64,000 bases of DNA from Meghimatium bilineatum. Lineage: Eukaryota > Mollusca > Gastropoda > Stylommatophora > Philomycidae. The translations under genes and the position numbers were made by a program. Positions 9,914-21,190 of the stretch are shown here, in pieces (the stretch's first letter is position 1; each line of letters opens with the position of its first letter). The notes beneath the pieces are model-generated. The model saw only the letters and a list, made by a program, of their open reading frames with translations, was not told the DNA's origin and did no database searches. The stretch is taken from assembly GCA_034231615.1 (NCBI GenBank), contig CM067298.1, positions 26,802,528 through 26,866,527 of the forward strand, in the 5' to 3' direction.

Positions 9914-11768
9914 TCTTCTTCTTCTTTCGTTCACTTGAAACATGTCTATATCTGTAATTCTGTCTCCTTAATAAAACTCACTGTCTTTTGTAGTTCATAC
10001 AGTGTCCCATAGAGCTTTGATTCCAGTGTTGTTTCCTCTGGCCAATATGTCTGCCTCAGCGTTTCATGCTCAGAACACTCTTGAAGTATATGTTTGGCAC
10101 TCTGTGCTGCCTGTACACATGGCCATGTTGTCAATCTTGAACTTTGTATACATGTGACTGCGGAGTCGGTTGTATCCTGTTCTGAGACGTAGAATTATAA
10201 CTTGTTCTGATCTGTTTATAATGTGATAGTCATCTTGTGTTGTTGTTTGTGGCTTTCTTATTGACTTGATCATCTGTTTTTTCTGATGGTAGGTGATTGG
10301 TAAGTCTGGTTGGTCTTCGGCAGCACCTTCCTTAGCCAGTTGGTCTACTTTTTCATGTCCTGATATTCCACAGTGAGAGGGTATCCACTGCATGGTTACC
10401 ATATACTGGTACGACAATTCGCTAAGTAATTTTTTCAAGTCTGTTAGTTTTCCAGACTGGAGAGCTTGAAGCACTGACCTTGCATCTGTCAGGAATACCA
10501 CAGGCTGTAGGCCAGAGTTGGAGTTCAGCAGTTTTTTCGTTGCCACACTAATTGCCTGGATTTCTGCATCATAATTATTGTAGAATTTTCCTGTCGGTGT
10601 TATGATTGTATCTCTAGGCTTGTGTGGATATTCTATATATACACCTGCACCTCCATTCCTCACTGCATTCTGTGCTGACCCAACTGTGTATACTCTGACC
10701 CATATATCTTGTGGATAATCCTCATCCAGGAAACTGAGGGTGACTGTCCTTCGCTGCACACTGTTCTGTTCGTCCTCGCTTAGTATTCCTTTCACATGGG
10801 TCTGAATATATATTGACATTCCATGCATTTCACTCCACGGGGTATGTTCTGGTACAGACCTTAAGGGGCTGTCAACTTCAGGTAGGTCTGTAAGTTGTCT
10901 ACGGAGTCGTTTAGCTTGATGGATAAAACTGCTTCTTTTCAGTCGCCCCATTGCTAGATTTTGGAATCTTTCCTTCATTGGATGACTTGGCATACACTGA
11001 AACTTTTCTGCTTGAATTAGTACTTTTGTGTCTCTGCATTCGCCAAGTGTTTGCATTCTTCCCATTTTCTGCATCTCTGCTATTGGTGTGATTTCATTGC
11101 TTCCAACATTATTCTAAGTGCCTGGTTTTGCACTTTATCTAGATCTTGTAATGTGATGTTTGATGCAGGACACCACGCAGATGAACCATATTCCAGGTGT
11201 GGTCTTATGCCTTGCTGGTAAACTTTACTGAGTATATTTCCAATGGCTCCCCATGTGGTTCCACTTAGTTTTCTCAGGATAGCTAACTTCCTCCTGGCTT
11301 TTGTTGTTGCTTTGTTTATGTGCTGCTTCCATGTCAGCTTATCATCAAAAGTAACTCCGAGGTATGTGGGTTGTTTGTCTTCTTTCAAGAGCTCTCCATC
11401 TATCTTGATATGACCAGCTTTTTGTTTTAGTGAGAGGGTAAAGAGTGTAGTGCTACACTTATCTGTGTTAATGCTGACGCACCATCTATTTGCCCATAAG
11501 GTTAGGGCATCGATAGCATTTTGTATTTGTTTAGTGGCCACTGTTGCATGTTCTTCCGTGCACAAGATCACCAGGTCGTCAGCATACATTGCCACTTTGA
11601 TCCCGTGTGGTAGTTCAGCAACTAGGTCATTGAAATAAACCAAGAACAGTGTGTGTGACAGGACTCCTCCCTGGGGGACTCCATGACGCAGTAGAACTTT
11701 CTTGCTCTTGCGACCATCTAATTGTACCCTGGCTCTTCTGTTATGCAGGTATGCCTTTACCCATTTGA
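9914..11768 (-). mobile_element. 5'-truncated LINE with reverse transcriptase and RNase H
   Basis: Minus-strand copy of 1.86 kb bounded by a perfect 10-bp duplication. The protein begins inside the reverse transcriptase just before KWVKAYL. It shows GVPQGGVLSHTLFLVYFND, the catalytic MYADDLVIL, and YLGVTFDDKLTWKQHI. An RNase H domain follows: VRVYTVGSAQN, YNNYDAEIQA, VFLTDARSVLQAL and WIPSHCGISGHEKVDQLAK. The first catalytic aspartate (expected YTDGS) is a valine here. The end has a Cys-rich stretch and LYELQKTVSFI. Two frame changes are visible, near 11080 (polymerase to RNase H) and near 10100 (before the last 55 residues). The copy ends in a short (GAA)n tail at 9914-9930. The I/Jockey-side placement comes from the trailing RNase H. 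Dead, but well preserved. Confidence 0.93.
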
Positions 11769-11778
11769 CAGGCAAAAT
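11769..11778. repeat. Target-site duplication, 5' side of LINE
   Basis: CAGGCAAAAT, identical to 9904-9913. Confidence 0.85.
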
Positions 11779-12059
11779 GATAGACACAGTGCTTTTCTCT
11801 CGTTTACTGTCGTAATATAATGTTCATTAATATTATTGTAGTCTATAATATAAAGTCTACTGGATGATTAGAAACAAGACCTCAGGTATAGGCGCTGACA
11901 AGTACAAATCTTGATTGATTTGACAATTCTCGTGATTTTCATTGGTCACTAGGATTATACGTTCTATAACAGCCAACGAAAATCAAGAGAATAGTCACGT
12001 GAAAATTCATTTTGAAAGGTATGATTTCCCATCATCTAATGGGCATGTCTTTTAACAAA

Positions 12060-12200
12060 ACACAGTTGACAATAGTACACTGAACGTTGAAGATGAAGAA
12101 TCGGAAGAGAATAACGGTACTTTTAGAATTGATGCTTTGTTTCCAATTTCATCATCATCAGGTAGCATATCCTGGACAGGACAGAGTGGCAGGATTATTA
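12060..12200 (-). mobile_element. RTE-like LINE 3' end, relative of 16740-17045
   Basis: Read on the minus strand: SCPGYAT, a TGA stop at the start of TGATGATGATG, then about 110 bp of 3' sequence. That sequence has ATCAATTCTAAAA, TTCAACGTTCAGTGTACT and ATTGTCAACTGTG. The 16740-17045 copy has the same protein end and the same 3' sequence on the plus strand. Confidence 0.6.
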
Positions 12201-12289
12201 GGAGTATACAGGATCGTGAACTCATCGAAAATCATTCTTCAAAAGTGTCTGTCCCGTTATTTCCATTGGCTATCGTCACAAATTATCAT

Positions 12290-12530
12290 TCAAGAAGTGT
12301 CATGTTAAGTAGCGTAGGCGATCATGTTTCTCAACAACTCTCTATCTCTTGTGTTGTTAATAAGTTCAGTTGGTGACATTCTTTTGTGTCACAATTGCAA
12401 CCCATCCAGCAATTTCTCTCTTTGTATTTCTCTTTATCTTCTCTATTTGAATTTTCCGGTTGTTACTAAATGTGCACGTTTTGCTCATCTCGTCACATGT
12501 CCTAAAAATCTTTACTGTTTCTAATATGTG
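12290..12530 (-). mobile_element. RTE-like LINE, C-terminal fragment
   Basis: On the minus strand the readable pieces are HLVTTGKFK, then EKLLDGLQL and NNTRDRELLRNMIAYAT, in changing frames. They match the C-terminus at 55740-56118 (LVKTGKIKG, ILDRLSQWH, TTRDRQLWRSMIANTT) and that at 1094-1330. Several breaks, no polymerase domain left. The 3' sequence CATGACACTTCTTGAATGAT matches the post-stop sequence of the 56.1-kb copy. Confidence 0.65.
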
Positions 12531-12595
12531 TTATAATTGATTTGTTTACTCCACCGTAAATTCTACACAATATGAGACAGAATATCACGGGAAAT

Positions 12596-12675
12596 GTCAC
12601 ATATTGTCACTTTGACTGTCACTTTGGCTGTCACTTTGGTTGTCACTTTGGCTGTTACTTTGGTTATCATTTTTG
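12596..12675. repeat. 12-bp tandem repeat
   Basis: About six units of the form TGTCACTTTGGC, drifting to GGTTGTCACTTT. Confidence 0.85.
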
Positions 12676-13439
12676 AGTGGTGATGCCAGATGGTGTCATA
12701 TGACTGTATAATTAGCGAGATACTCGGAGAGAGAGTGACAGAATGAAAACATATTAGTTACTTTAACAGCAGTGCAAGATACCAGCCATACTGAATGTTT
12801 CTTACACCCATTATTGCTTATGATAGCCGACACTTGATGTTGATTGTTACAACTTTCCTTTATAAGTCATTTTTTGTCAAGATTTACCATGGATAGTCTG
12901 TACTGTGCAAGTTCATCGTAAATGTAAGATGATTTAAATCAATGGACTTGTTTTGACATTTTATTGTGACATTTTAGTATAGCTTTCTAGCTGTGAACAC
13001 TATATAAGTGATGATACGTTTCTTCGGGAATACAGACTTTCAGACAGAAAATTCTCATTAAGATGAACTGTAACGTGATTCAGATAGATTCTCTGTAATG
13101 TCTTTCTTTGATTTGAAAACAGAAAGTTGTGCAAACGATAGAACATCAAGGAGAGGATGAAAGATTAAGAAAGTCTACATTTTAAAACATGATAATGCAA
13201 CAAATCTACGACGGGAACAATAATTGTACTATTGGTAGAATGTCAGGAAGAGACAGTATCGCTATTTTTGTTACTTCGATACCTAGTAGTTATATCAAGC
13301 AGTACAGCTCTTAATTCATTTTGCAATGAGATGTTTCCGAATTTTATTTCAAGCACAGAAGGCACAAACTCTCGGTGATGTGTCCTGAAGTAACAGTATC
13401 ATACGTAATGTGGGTTCATACATAATTCTATAGATGAAA

Positions 13440-13815
13440 TTCTGGTGGGTGTCTACGAAAGGAAAGCCTCACTGTACATGCATGTCATCTACTAGGGAGT
13501 TACAAACAAACAGCAAGCCCATCCTAGTTTGGTTTCTACAAAGGGAAACTCTCACTGTATAAGCAAGCCATCTTCTAGAGGGGCTCACTGCTGGGGTTCA
13601 ACAAATAGAACGATCACTGTATATGCAAGCCATCTACTAAAGGGGCTCACTGCTGGGATTCAACAAATAGAACGCCTCACTGTATAAGCAAGCCATCTAC
13701 TAGAGGGGCTCACTGCTGGGGTTCAACAAATAGAACGCCTCACTGTATAAGCAAGCCATCTACTAGAGAGGCTCACTGCTGGGATTCAACAAATATAATA
13801 CCTCACTGTATTTAA
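13440..13815. repeat. About 64-bp minisatellite, five to six units
   Basis: Units contain CTCACTGTATAAGCAAGCC, ATCTACTAGAGGGGCTC and TTCAACAAATAGAAC. The outer units are more diverged than the inner ones. A poly-G run follows at 13831-13846. Confidence 0.9.
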
Positions 13816-13869
13816 ATGTCATTTACTATACGGGGGGGGGGGGGGCACTAACTGTTGCACGGTAACTGG

Positions 13870-14170
13870 TCTGATGAGTCATGGTGTTAGAAACTGATGA
13901 GTCTGGATAAGTCTTATGAGACTTGATGATACTGATGAGTCTTGATAAGTCTGATGAGACTGGTGAGTCTTGATAAGTCTGATGAGACTGATGATTCTGG
14001 ATAAGTCTTATGAGACTTGATGATACTGATGAGTCTTGGTGATAGAAACTGATGAGTCTGGATAAGTCTTATGAGACTTGATGATACTGATGAGTCTTGA
14101 TAAGTCTGATGAGACTGATGAGTCTGGATAAGTCTTAGGAGACTTGATGATACTGATGAGTCATGGTGTT
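13870..14170. repeat. Compound minisatellite of ACTGATGAGTCT type
   Basis: Short modules (CTGATGAGTCT, GGATAAGTCTTATGAGAC, TTGATGATA) are arranged in longer repeated blocks of about 120 bp: the block starting at 13887 recurs from 14047. This is a higher-order organisation rather than a simple array. Confidence 0.85.
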
Positions 14171-14234
14171 GTATTATAGGTTTTGTATTTTCTGTAAGCC
14201 TGAAATGTGCCAGTTTAAAGAGAACGCGTATGCA

Positions 14235-14340
14235 ATAGTTGCTAGGCGAGTTGGTGCCGTTGAATGGACTGATTCAGTTCCTGTTGGTCTCAAGAATTTA
14301 TAAAAAGTGTTCTCTGGCTTCCTACTTGAATTTACTTGTA
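14235..14340 (+). repeat. tRNA-like SINE, tail type B
   Basis: The head reads TTGCTAGGCGAGTTGGTGCC and GATTCAGTTCCTGTTGG. It is followed by TCTGGCTTCCTACTTGAATT. The minus-strand copies at 14951-15057 and 51726-51829 have the same tail next to the same head. Confidence 0.6.
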
Positions 14341-14411
14341 TAGCCAGTTTATAGCAGTGTTTTTATATCATACGACTTTAGGAATAAGCGTGTGCCACAC
14401 GAAAGAAATTA

Positions 14412-14412
14412 G

Positions 14413-14443
<31 letters not shown>

Positions 14444-14470
14444 TATATAATATTGGGGGGGGGGGGGGTT
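14412..14470. repeat. Poly-A, (TA)n and poly-G run
   Basis: A 13-bp A run, a (TA)n tract broken at TAATATA, and a G run of about 14 bp. The adjoining Z copy starts just after. Confidence 0.85.
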
Positions 14471-14610
14471 AATGTCCTAATCTGCATTCGCTCTCAAACT
14501 CTTCCCGGTTAGCCCGATGTAGTCCTGGAAACGAAATGGGTTAATTTATAGTTTACAGGATGGCTGCGATATTTGTTACTGTCGCTCGAGAACATCCGAT
14601 TTTAGCATGC
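14470..14610 (-). repeat. SINE-like family Z, partial copy
   Basis: GCATTCGCTCTCAAACTCTT, TTAGCCCGATGTAGTCCTGG, TTTATAGTTTACAGGATGG, then CATCCGA. The order follows that of the fuller 44279-44570 copy. Confidence 0.5.
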
Positions 14611-14950
14611 CATTTTTGGAAGCCTTGACATTATATAGTATTGATAGCCTACCCCATTCCCAACTCTTCATAATCGACTCCTGTAATATACTTGACAGAC
14701 ACAGATTTACAATTTTTTGATCTCCTTTTGGGTCCTTGAACACACGTGTAAAATTCAGATCGAAATCGAAGAATGTTAGAAACCATTCTTTGTTCGCCTA
14801 TACATTGTTGAAGCGATAAGGAGGGATCAAAAGATAGCGACACAGCTATATACCATGTATATCGTAAGAGGCGACGAATGGTGTTTTGCTTTGGATTTGT
14901 TATTTAATTCCATAGTGTCAAAGTGACGCAGAAACCATGCTGAAATCAGA

Positions 14951-15057
14951 TGTAAATTCAAGCAGAAAGCATGAGGATAAATGAAAATAATTCTTACAGA
15001 TGACGGGAATTGAACCAGGTCTGTTCTAGCAGCACCGAATCGCTTTGCAACACAAGA
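14951..15057 (-). repeat. tRNA-like SINE, tail type B
   Basis: On the minus strand: GCAAAGCGATTCGGTGCTGC, ACCTGGTTCAATTCCCGTCA (box B-like), then ATTATTTTCATTTATCC and GCTTTCTGCTTGAATTTACA. Same head and tail as 51726-51829. Confidence 0.65.
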
Positions 15058-15384
15058 AAACAGGTTTTCCGTACTTGACCAACCAAAATCAGATGTGTCA
15101 GGAGGAAAGACGATATCGAAGCTATACTGTAAATTATGACACAGATTTTTCCGTTCTCTAGATTACATCATGGTAATCTGCTTGACTTTAAGAACGAAGG
15201 CAAAAGAGAAGAAGAAATAGTTACATCTACCACATCTGTCATTGATTAAATAGAAGTATTATTAATTTGTATATCATGTCAGTTCCGTCATTGATTTATT
15301 TGTATTGTTGTTTTATCCAGTTCTGTCAGTGATTAGATGTTTATTTCTTTTTGTTAATTAATAATTTATACTTTGTATGCCGGC

Positions 15385-15485
15385 GCATTTGGTGTATGGA
15401 TGTGAGTAAATGTATGAATGTGAGTAAATGTATGGATGTGAGTAAATGTATGGATGTGAGTAAATGTATGGATGTGAGTAAATGT
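15385..15485. repeat. 18-bp minisatellite, about five units
   Basis: Unit ATGGATGTGAGTAAATGT. The period is a multiple of three, so a frame reading CMDVSK repeats stays open. Downstream to 15775 the sequence is a looser GT-rich repeat of TTTATATGATC and GTAAACGTGTG type. Confidence 0.9.
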
Positions 15486-15879
15486 GCATATCTACGTTTA
15501 TACGACAAAGCGTTTGTGCGTAAACGTGTGGATGTATACCTTTATATGAACACGCGCGCGTGTGTAAACAAGTTGGCATATTTATGTTTATATGATCATG
15601 AGTGTGTATATATAAGCAAGTATTCATGTATATGTTTATATGATCAGACATGTATGTGTAAACATGTGTGTATGTCTACGTTTCTACAATCGTGCGTTTG
15701 CGTATGAGCAAATGTGCATGTCTACGTTTCTACGATCACGTGTTTGTGTGTAAACGTGTGTGAGTAAATAAATGGAACGTAAATATAATATACTGTAGAA
15801 AACAATATAGGATTGGTTGTCAGTGAATGGGTGTTGGTGGACTTACTTGACCTTTCAGATTTATGGTCACTCGATTTTT

Positions 15880-16010
15880 TTTCCTCTCGAGGTCGACAAT
15901 AGAGGCCGACTGGATACATTAGTCGGGTACTCATAGATAAGGGTTAGAGCAATCCCTTGTGAGCAGATCCCACTCAATGCTCTCTGGTAACTGCAGCCTT
16001 ATCTACGACT
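15880..16010. other. GC-richer block with inverted repeat
   Basis: The block stands out from the AT-rich surroundings. It holds TAGATAAGG at 15936-15944 and CCTTATCTA at about 15997-16005, an inverted pair about 60 bp apart that could form a stem. No open frame or known motif covers it. It may be an unrecognised repeat. Confidence 0.35.
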
Positions 16011-16577
16011 CTCTTTGAACGTCGATACCTTCCCTGACTTGGCCTATAACAATCCTACAACATTGACATTTCATGAACAAAGGACTATCCACAAAGTTAG
16101 TTCAGATGTGGCGGAATACATTTTCGTTTGTAATGTATGCGAAAGAAACTTTGAAAAAAAATCTCATGGAATGAATAGTTGATGTGTGTGAAAATCGACA
16201 GAAATTTCAATAATTTTATGATATATTTTAGTGGCGTTTATTGGAAGTAATGTATCCAGGCACGACGTTTTACAAATTCATCAGTACTCTAAAATTCCGA
16301 TTTTTATATTTCCTCAATTCTCCCCACTGTTTGCCGTAAGATTTTTTATAGGAGTTGCTGCTTGTCCCGCACACAGAAGAACAGAGGTCATTTCTCATAC
16401 AGCATGTTCTTCTGATTTATTACAACTTCTTCAAGTCTGCCAGCAGCTGGCTGTGTCACACAATCTTGTCTTCTATACTGCTATTTTTATTTCTTTCCGC
16501 CCCTATTTGTTTCTCATAGAAAATTTGCACTCTGTGCGCGTGTAATTGCGTTCTGTCCGATTTTAGCCTGTACTCTA

Positions 16578-16640
16578 ACACACTGGTTCTCAACGTGGTC
16601 ACATGGTCCCCTTAGGGAACACATAGACTTGTATGGGGGA
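16578..16640 (+). mobile_element. Possible hAT-type MITE end
   Basis: CACTGGTTCTCAACG followed by GGTCACATGGTCCCCTTAGG resembles the CAGTGGTTCTCAAA termini of hAT-derived non-autonomous elements. I could not find the partner end or a clear 8-bp target duplication. Confidence 0.35.
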
Positions 16641-16739
16641 GGCGCGGAGAAGAATATATAATTTCTCACGTTTGAGATAATTGAAAGTAAAATAAAATTT
16701 ACTAAATACCTAGGTTCTCACTAGAAAATAACAATATTT

Positions 16740-17045
16740 TGTCTATATCTAACACTCTAGAACAATACATAAAGGAGGGGATGATGCCAGGGCAATGAGA
16801 AACTGGTAGACGACGAAGAAGATGGACGCAAGGAAGACCACCTCAACATAACATTCACAGGAGCAGGAAGATTGACTCCAGATCGGCAAAATTTTAGAAA
16901 TGATGTAATGACTGCCACAACCTGTCCAGGATATGCTACATGATGATGATGCCATTGGAAATACAGAATCAATTCTAAAAAGTAGCTTATTTTCTTCAAT
17001 TTCTTTATTTTCAGCATTCAGTGTACTATTGTCAAATGTGTTTTG
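16740..17045 (+). mobile_element. RTE-like LINE 3' end
   Basis: In one frame the plus strand reads RLTPDRQNFRNDVMTATT, then CPGYAT, stopping at a TGA that starts a TGATGATGATG run. Upstream pieces (GRRRRWTQGR) have the Arg-rich look that precedes this end in related LINEs. The 90-110 bp after the stop (CAATTCTAAAAAGTAGC to ACTATTGTCAAATGTG) is shared with 12060-12200 on the other strand, so both copies include the same short 3' UTR. Confidence 0.6.
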
Positions 17046-17214
17046 TTTAAATACATGTTCTAGAACACCACTAGGGAATGTTGTGGGAATAGGAATAGGT
17101 TAACGACCTGTAACTTGTAAAAACACAATAACCATATCTATAGAAACATTTAACAATAGACACAAATCATACTTTGTACAAAGGAATGGCATTTGATAAA
17201 GATATGAAACTCAA

Positions 17215-17705
17215 CATCCATTGTATCACAACAACCATATCACAACAACTATATCACAACAAGGATATCAATACAACTATATCACAACAACTATATCACA
17301 ACAACTATATCACAACAAGTATATCACAACAACTATATCACAACAACTATATCACAACAAGGATATCAATACAACTATATCACAACAACTATAACGCGAC
17401 AACTATATCACAACCAATATATCACAACAACTATATCACAACAACTATATCACAGCCACTATATCACAACAACTATATCACAACAACTACATCACACCAA
17501 CTATATCACATCGACTATATCGCAGCAACTGTATGACAACAGCTATATGACAACAGCTATATCAATACAACTATATCACAGCCAATATATCACAACAACT
17601 ATATCCCAACAACTATATCCCAACAACTATATCCCAACAACTACATCACAACAACTACATCACAACAACTACATCACAACAACTACATCACAACAACTAT
17701 ATTAC
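17215..17705. repeat. 14-bp minisatellite, about 33 units
   Basis: Unit TATATCACAACAAC with variants (TATATCCCAACAAC, TACATCACAACAAC, TATATCACAGCCAC). A longer block containing AAGGATATCAATACAAC recurs at about 17258 and 17356, so part of the array grew by block duplication. The open frames across it are artefacts: 14 bp repeats in frame every three units. Confidence 0.93.
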
Positions 17706-18458
17706 AAATTAATGACATCTGTGAATAGCTGCTTAAGAACAATACTAAATAGTAGGAGACAGGACAAAATAAAAAGTGCAGAGATTGTTTGTTTGCATCT
17801 CCGGACTTTCAAGCAATAGAGCTCGTGTACACTTCTGTGCAATGGGAAAGTTTTTCTATAACTTTATTTCATAAATAGAAAACTCCATCTCTCAGTGTCT
17901 TGTCATATTTTCAAAAGAAGTCATCACAGAAGGATAAAAATAATGGTTTTTTTCACCACACGGAGGGGTAAAAGTGAAGATATATGGAAATGAACCGACC
18001 ACGTTATGGTGAACACCCAGATTCAGGAGAGATAACGGAGATCGATTGAGTACACAACACACGATAATAAAAGATATAGCTAGAGTCTAAATGACATAGA
18101 ATCCGCAGATTACAAAGAAACATGGAAGAACTACAAAAAATGCAGACAATAGACAAAGAAGGACTGGAAAGAGATGGAAATCATATGGAAGGACGCTGAG
18201 AACATATTAAAGGAATGAAACAAATGGAAATCCTTGCACGTGGCATTTTCACTCGGGAAGCCTAAGCTCTTGATTAATTGATTTATACATTTATGATTTC
18301 ATATTGTTCCTTTTAGTCTCGCAATTTCACTATCACTAACACACATTGGTAGATATGCCTTGAGCATAAGGAGAGTCCGCTGTTCTTACCTGTAGTCTAA
18401 GATACTTAACATATTGCAACAGTAGAACTATACTTCTAGTATGATGATATGATAACGT

Positions 18459-18490
18459 AGCAGTGGTCGGCAAAATTCGGTCCGCCAAGC
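18459..18490 (+). mobile_element. Possible hAT-type MITE end
   Basis: GCAGTGGTCGGCAAAATTCG then GTCCGCC resembles the CAGTGGTCGGCAAACTGCGG termini of hAT MITEs. A GC-rich piece at 20510-20530 (CATTGCGGCCCCGCCG) could be from the same element on the far side of the 22-bp minisatellite. That link is weak. Confidence 0.35.
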
Positions 18491-18551
18491 CATTTTTTTC
18501 AGTTGACGCCAGACTCATCTAAAAGTACTATGTACTTTGGTACCTGAGTTC

Positions 18552-20455
18552 AAAAACTTACTCACGACTACACACAAACTTACTCACTCAGTCAGTCAGT
18601 TCCTCTTTTGCTAAGTTTGGCAAATAGGGCAGAGGACATAGCTCTCCATGTTTGTCGGTCAGTTGCTAGGGATTGCAGGTCTTGTGCATTTATGCCTGTT
18701 GATTTTAATTCATTCATAAATCTTACTCATTACTACACACAAACGTAATCACTACTACACACAAACGTATTCATTTCTACACACAAACATATTCACTACT
18801 GCACACAAACTTACTTACTACTACACACAAACTTACTTACTACTACACACAAACTTACTTACTACTACACACAAACTTACTTACTACTACACACAAACTT
18901 ACTTACTACTACACACAAACTTACTTACTACTACACACAAACTTCCTTACTACTACACACAAACGTACGTACTACTACACACATACATATTCACTATTAC
19001 ACACAAACGTATTCACTACTACACACAAACGTATTCACTACTACACACAAACGTATTCACTACTACACACAAACTTACTTACTACTACACACAAACTTAC
19101 TTACTACTACACACAAACTTACTTACTACTACACACAAACGTACGTACTACTACACACAAACTTACTTACTACTACACACAAACTTACTACTACACACAA
19201 ACTTACTTACTACTACACACAAACTTACTACTACACACAAACTTACTACTACACACAAACTTACTTACTACTACACACAAACTTACTACTACACACAAAC
19301 TTACTACTACACACAAACTTACATACTACTACACACAAACTTACTACTACGCACAAACTTATTTACTACTACACACAAACTTACTTACTACTACACACAA
19401 ACTTACTTACTACTACACACAAACTTACTTACTACTACACACAAACTTACTTACTACTACACACAAACGTATTCACTACTACACACAAACTACCTTACTA
19501 CTACACACAAACTTACTTACTACTACACACAAACTTACTTACTACTACACACAAACTTACTTACTACACACAAACTTACTTACTACTACACACAAACTTA
19601 CTACTACACACAAACTTACTTACTACACACAAACTTACTACTACACACAAACTTATTTACTACTACACACAAACGTATTCACTACTACACACAAACTACC
19701 TTACTACTACACACAAACTTACTTACTACTACACACAAACTTACTTACTACTACACACAAACTTACTTACTACTACACACAAACGTACGTACTACTACAC
19801 ACAAACGTACTTACTACTACACACAAACTTATTACTACACACAAACTTACTTACTACTACACACAAACTTACTACTACACACAAACTTACTTACTACTAC
19901 ACAAAAACTTACTACTACACACAAACTTTTTTACTACTACATACAAACTTACTTACTACTACACACAAACTTACTTACTACTACACACAACTTACTTACT
20001 ACTACACACAAACTTACTTACTACTACACACAAACGTATTCACTACTACACACAAACGTACGTACTACTACACACAAACGTACTTACTACTACACACAAA
20101 CTTACTACTACACACAAACTTACTTACCACTACACACAAACTTACTACTACACACAAACTTACTTACTACTACACACAAACTTACTTACTACTACACACA
20201 AACGTACGTACTACTACACACAAACGTACTTACTACTACACACAAACTTATTACTACACACAAACTTACTTACTACTACACACAAACTTACTACTACACA
20301 CAAACTTACTTACTACTACACACAAACATACGTACTACTACACACAAACTTACTTACTACTACACACAAACTTACTTACTACTACACACAAACTTACTTA
20401 CTACTACACACAAACTTACTTACTACTACACACAAACTTACTACTATACAAATAA
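18552..20455. repeat. 22-bp minisatellite array, 1.9 kb
   Basis: Units share ACTACTACACACAAAC and differ in the first six bases: TTACTT, GTATTC, GTACGT, TACCTT, or none (18-bp short units, TTACTACTACACACAAAC). There are roughly 85-90 units. Mixed blocks recur, for example GTATTC followed by TACCTT at about 19467 and again at about 19675. A LINE C-terminal fragment sits within the first 200 bp. Confidence 0.95.
18580..18722 (-). mobile_element. LINE C-terminal fragment within the minisatellite
   Basis: The minus strand reads MNELKSTGINAQDLQSLATD then RQTWRAMSSALFAKLSKRG. This matches the L-x-x-L-A-x-D-R-x-x-W-R end of LINE proteins; compare NRQNWRNLTSALCANFS at 24291. The frame continues GTD and stops at a TGA within CTGACTGACTGAGTGAG, so the stop lies in the tail repeat. 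Minisatellite units lie on both sides, with CTTACTCA at each junction, so the fragment probably inserted into the array. Confidence 0.72.
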
Positions 20456-20844
20456 ATAATATTTAGAACTCCAAATGACTAAAAAAAAAAAGATTTCGGC
20501 CACATATCACTCGACAAAAACCCATTGCGGCCCCGCCGATTCTAAAAGAATGCTCACCTCCGTTATATAGTGATACGACTTTTTAATGTTAAGTGCCACC
20601 GCCCCACATATTCATCTTTACATGTACAAATGGTTCATACTGTATGTTCTGTTTTTCCTTGCTCATGGGCTAAATGCATGTCTAGTCTTAATTTCTTACT
20701 TTTGTCATCTATAACATAACCATGGACGATGAAAAGATGTTGACTAACGAATATGACAGCTTTATCCTTAGTGAGAGACTATTGGGTGACAGGGAATGTC
20801 AGATATACATTTATTATAGATGGATCAAGAAAAGCTGACTTTAG

Positions 20845-20985
20845 AATGCTGGAATAGTTTGCCCAGAAATATATGTTAAACTCCTGACATGACAAGGCGA
20901 TACTGTTACTGTGATTGCTGGAATAGTTTGCCCAGAAATATATGTTAAACTCCTGACAAGATAAGGCGATGCTGACGCTGTGAAA
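20845..20985. repeat. Two-copy tandem duplication, about 72 bp
   Basis: GCTGGAATAGTTTGCCCAGA through CTCCTGACA and AAGGCGAT occurs twice in succession, with few differences. Confidence 0.9.
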
Positions 20986-21019
20986 TTCTCACATTGTCGA
21001 CTAAACGTGAATCTTGTTT

Positions 21020-21190
21020 TGCACTCGTACTCAAATTCCGACTAGATCTCTTATAACAATAGCCTACACGATTTTGAGCTGTAAGTAGCCAGAGAGCACA
21101 AAATCATCTCTGTCACAGTGAGGCGCCAATTGCCCGACATATCCGACTCGCTAGTGGTACCCAGAATGTTCAGTGTCTTTTACTACTTTT
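21020..21190 (-). repeat. SINE-like family Z, diverged copy
   Basis: GCACTCGTACTCAAATTCCG, AGATCTCTTATAACAATAG and TTGCCCGACATATCCGACT follow the order of the 63030 copy (GCATTCGTTCTCAAACTCCC, GATCTCTCTTATAGCA, ATGGCCCGACAAATGCGACT). Confidence 0.45.

Noticed and set aside
10070-11074. Host RNase H gene
   Set aside because: The domain follows a LINE polymerase on the same strand, within one unit bounded by a 10-bp target duplication.
13877-14055. CTGATGAGTC followed by GAAAC, resembling a hammerhead ribozyme core
   Set aside because: Possible stem II is only three pairs with an extra base before GAAAC, stem III is absent, and the motif is part of a drifting minisatellite.
15888-15900. CTCGAGGTCGAC, as in cloning-vector polylinkers
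   Set aside because: The flanking bases do not continue as any polylinker I know, and a single 12-base match is not evidence of vector contamination.
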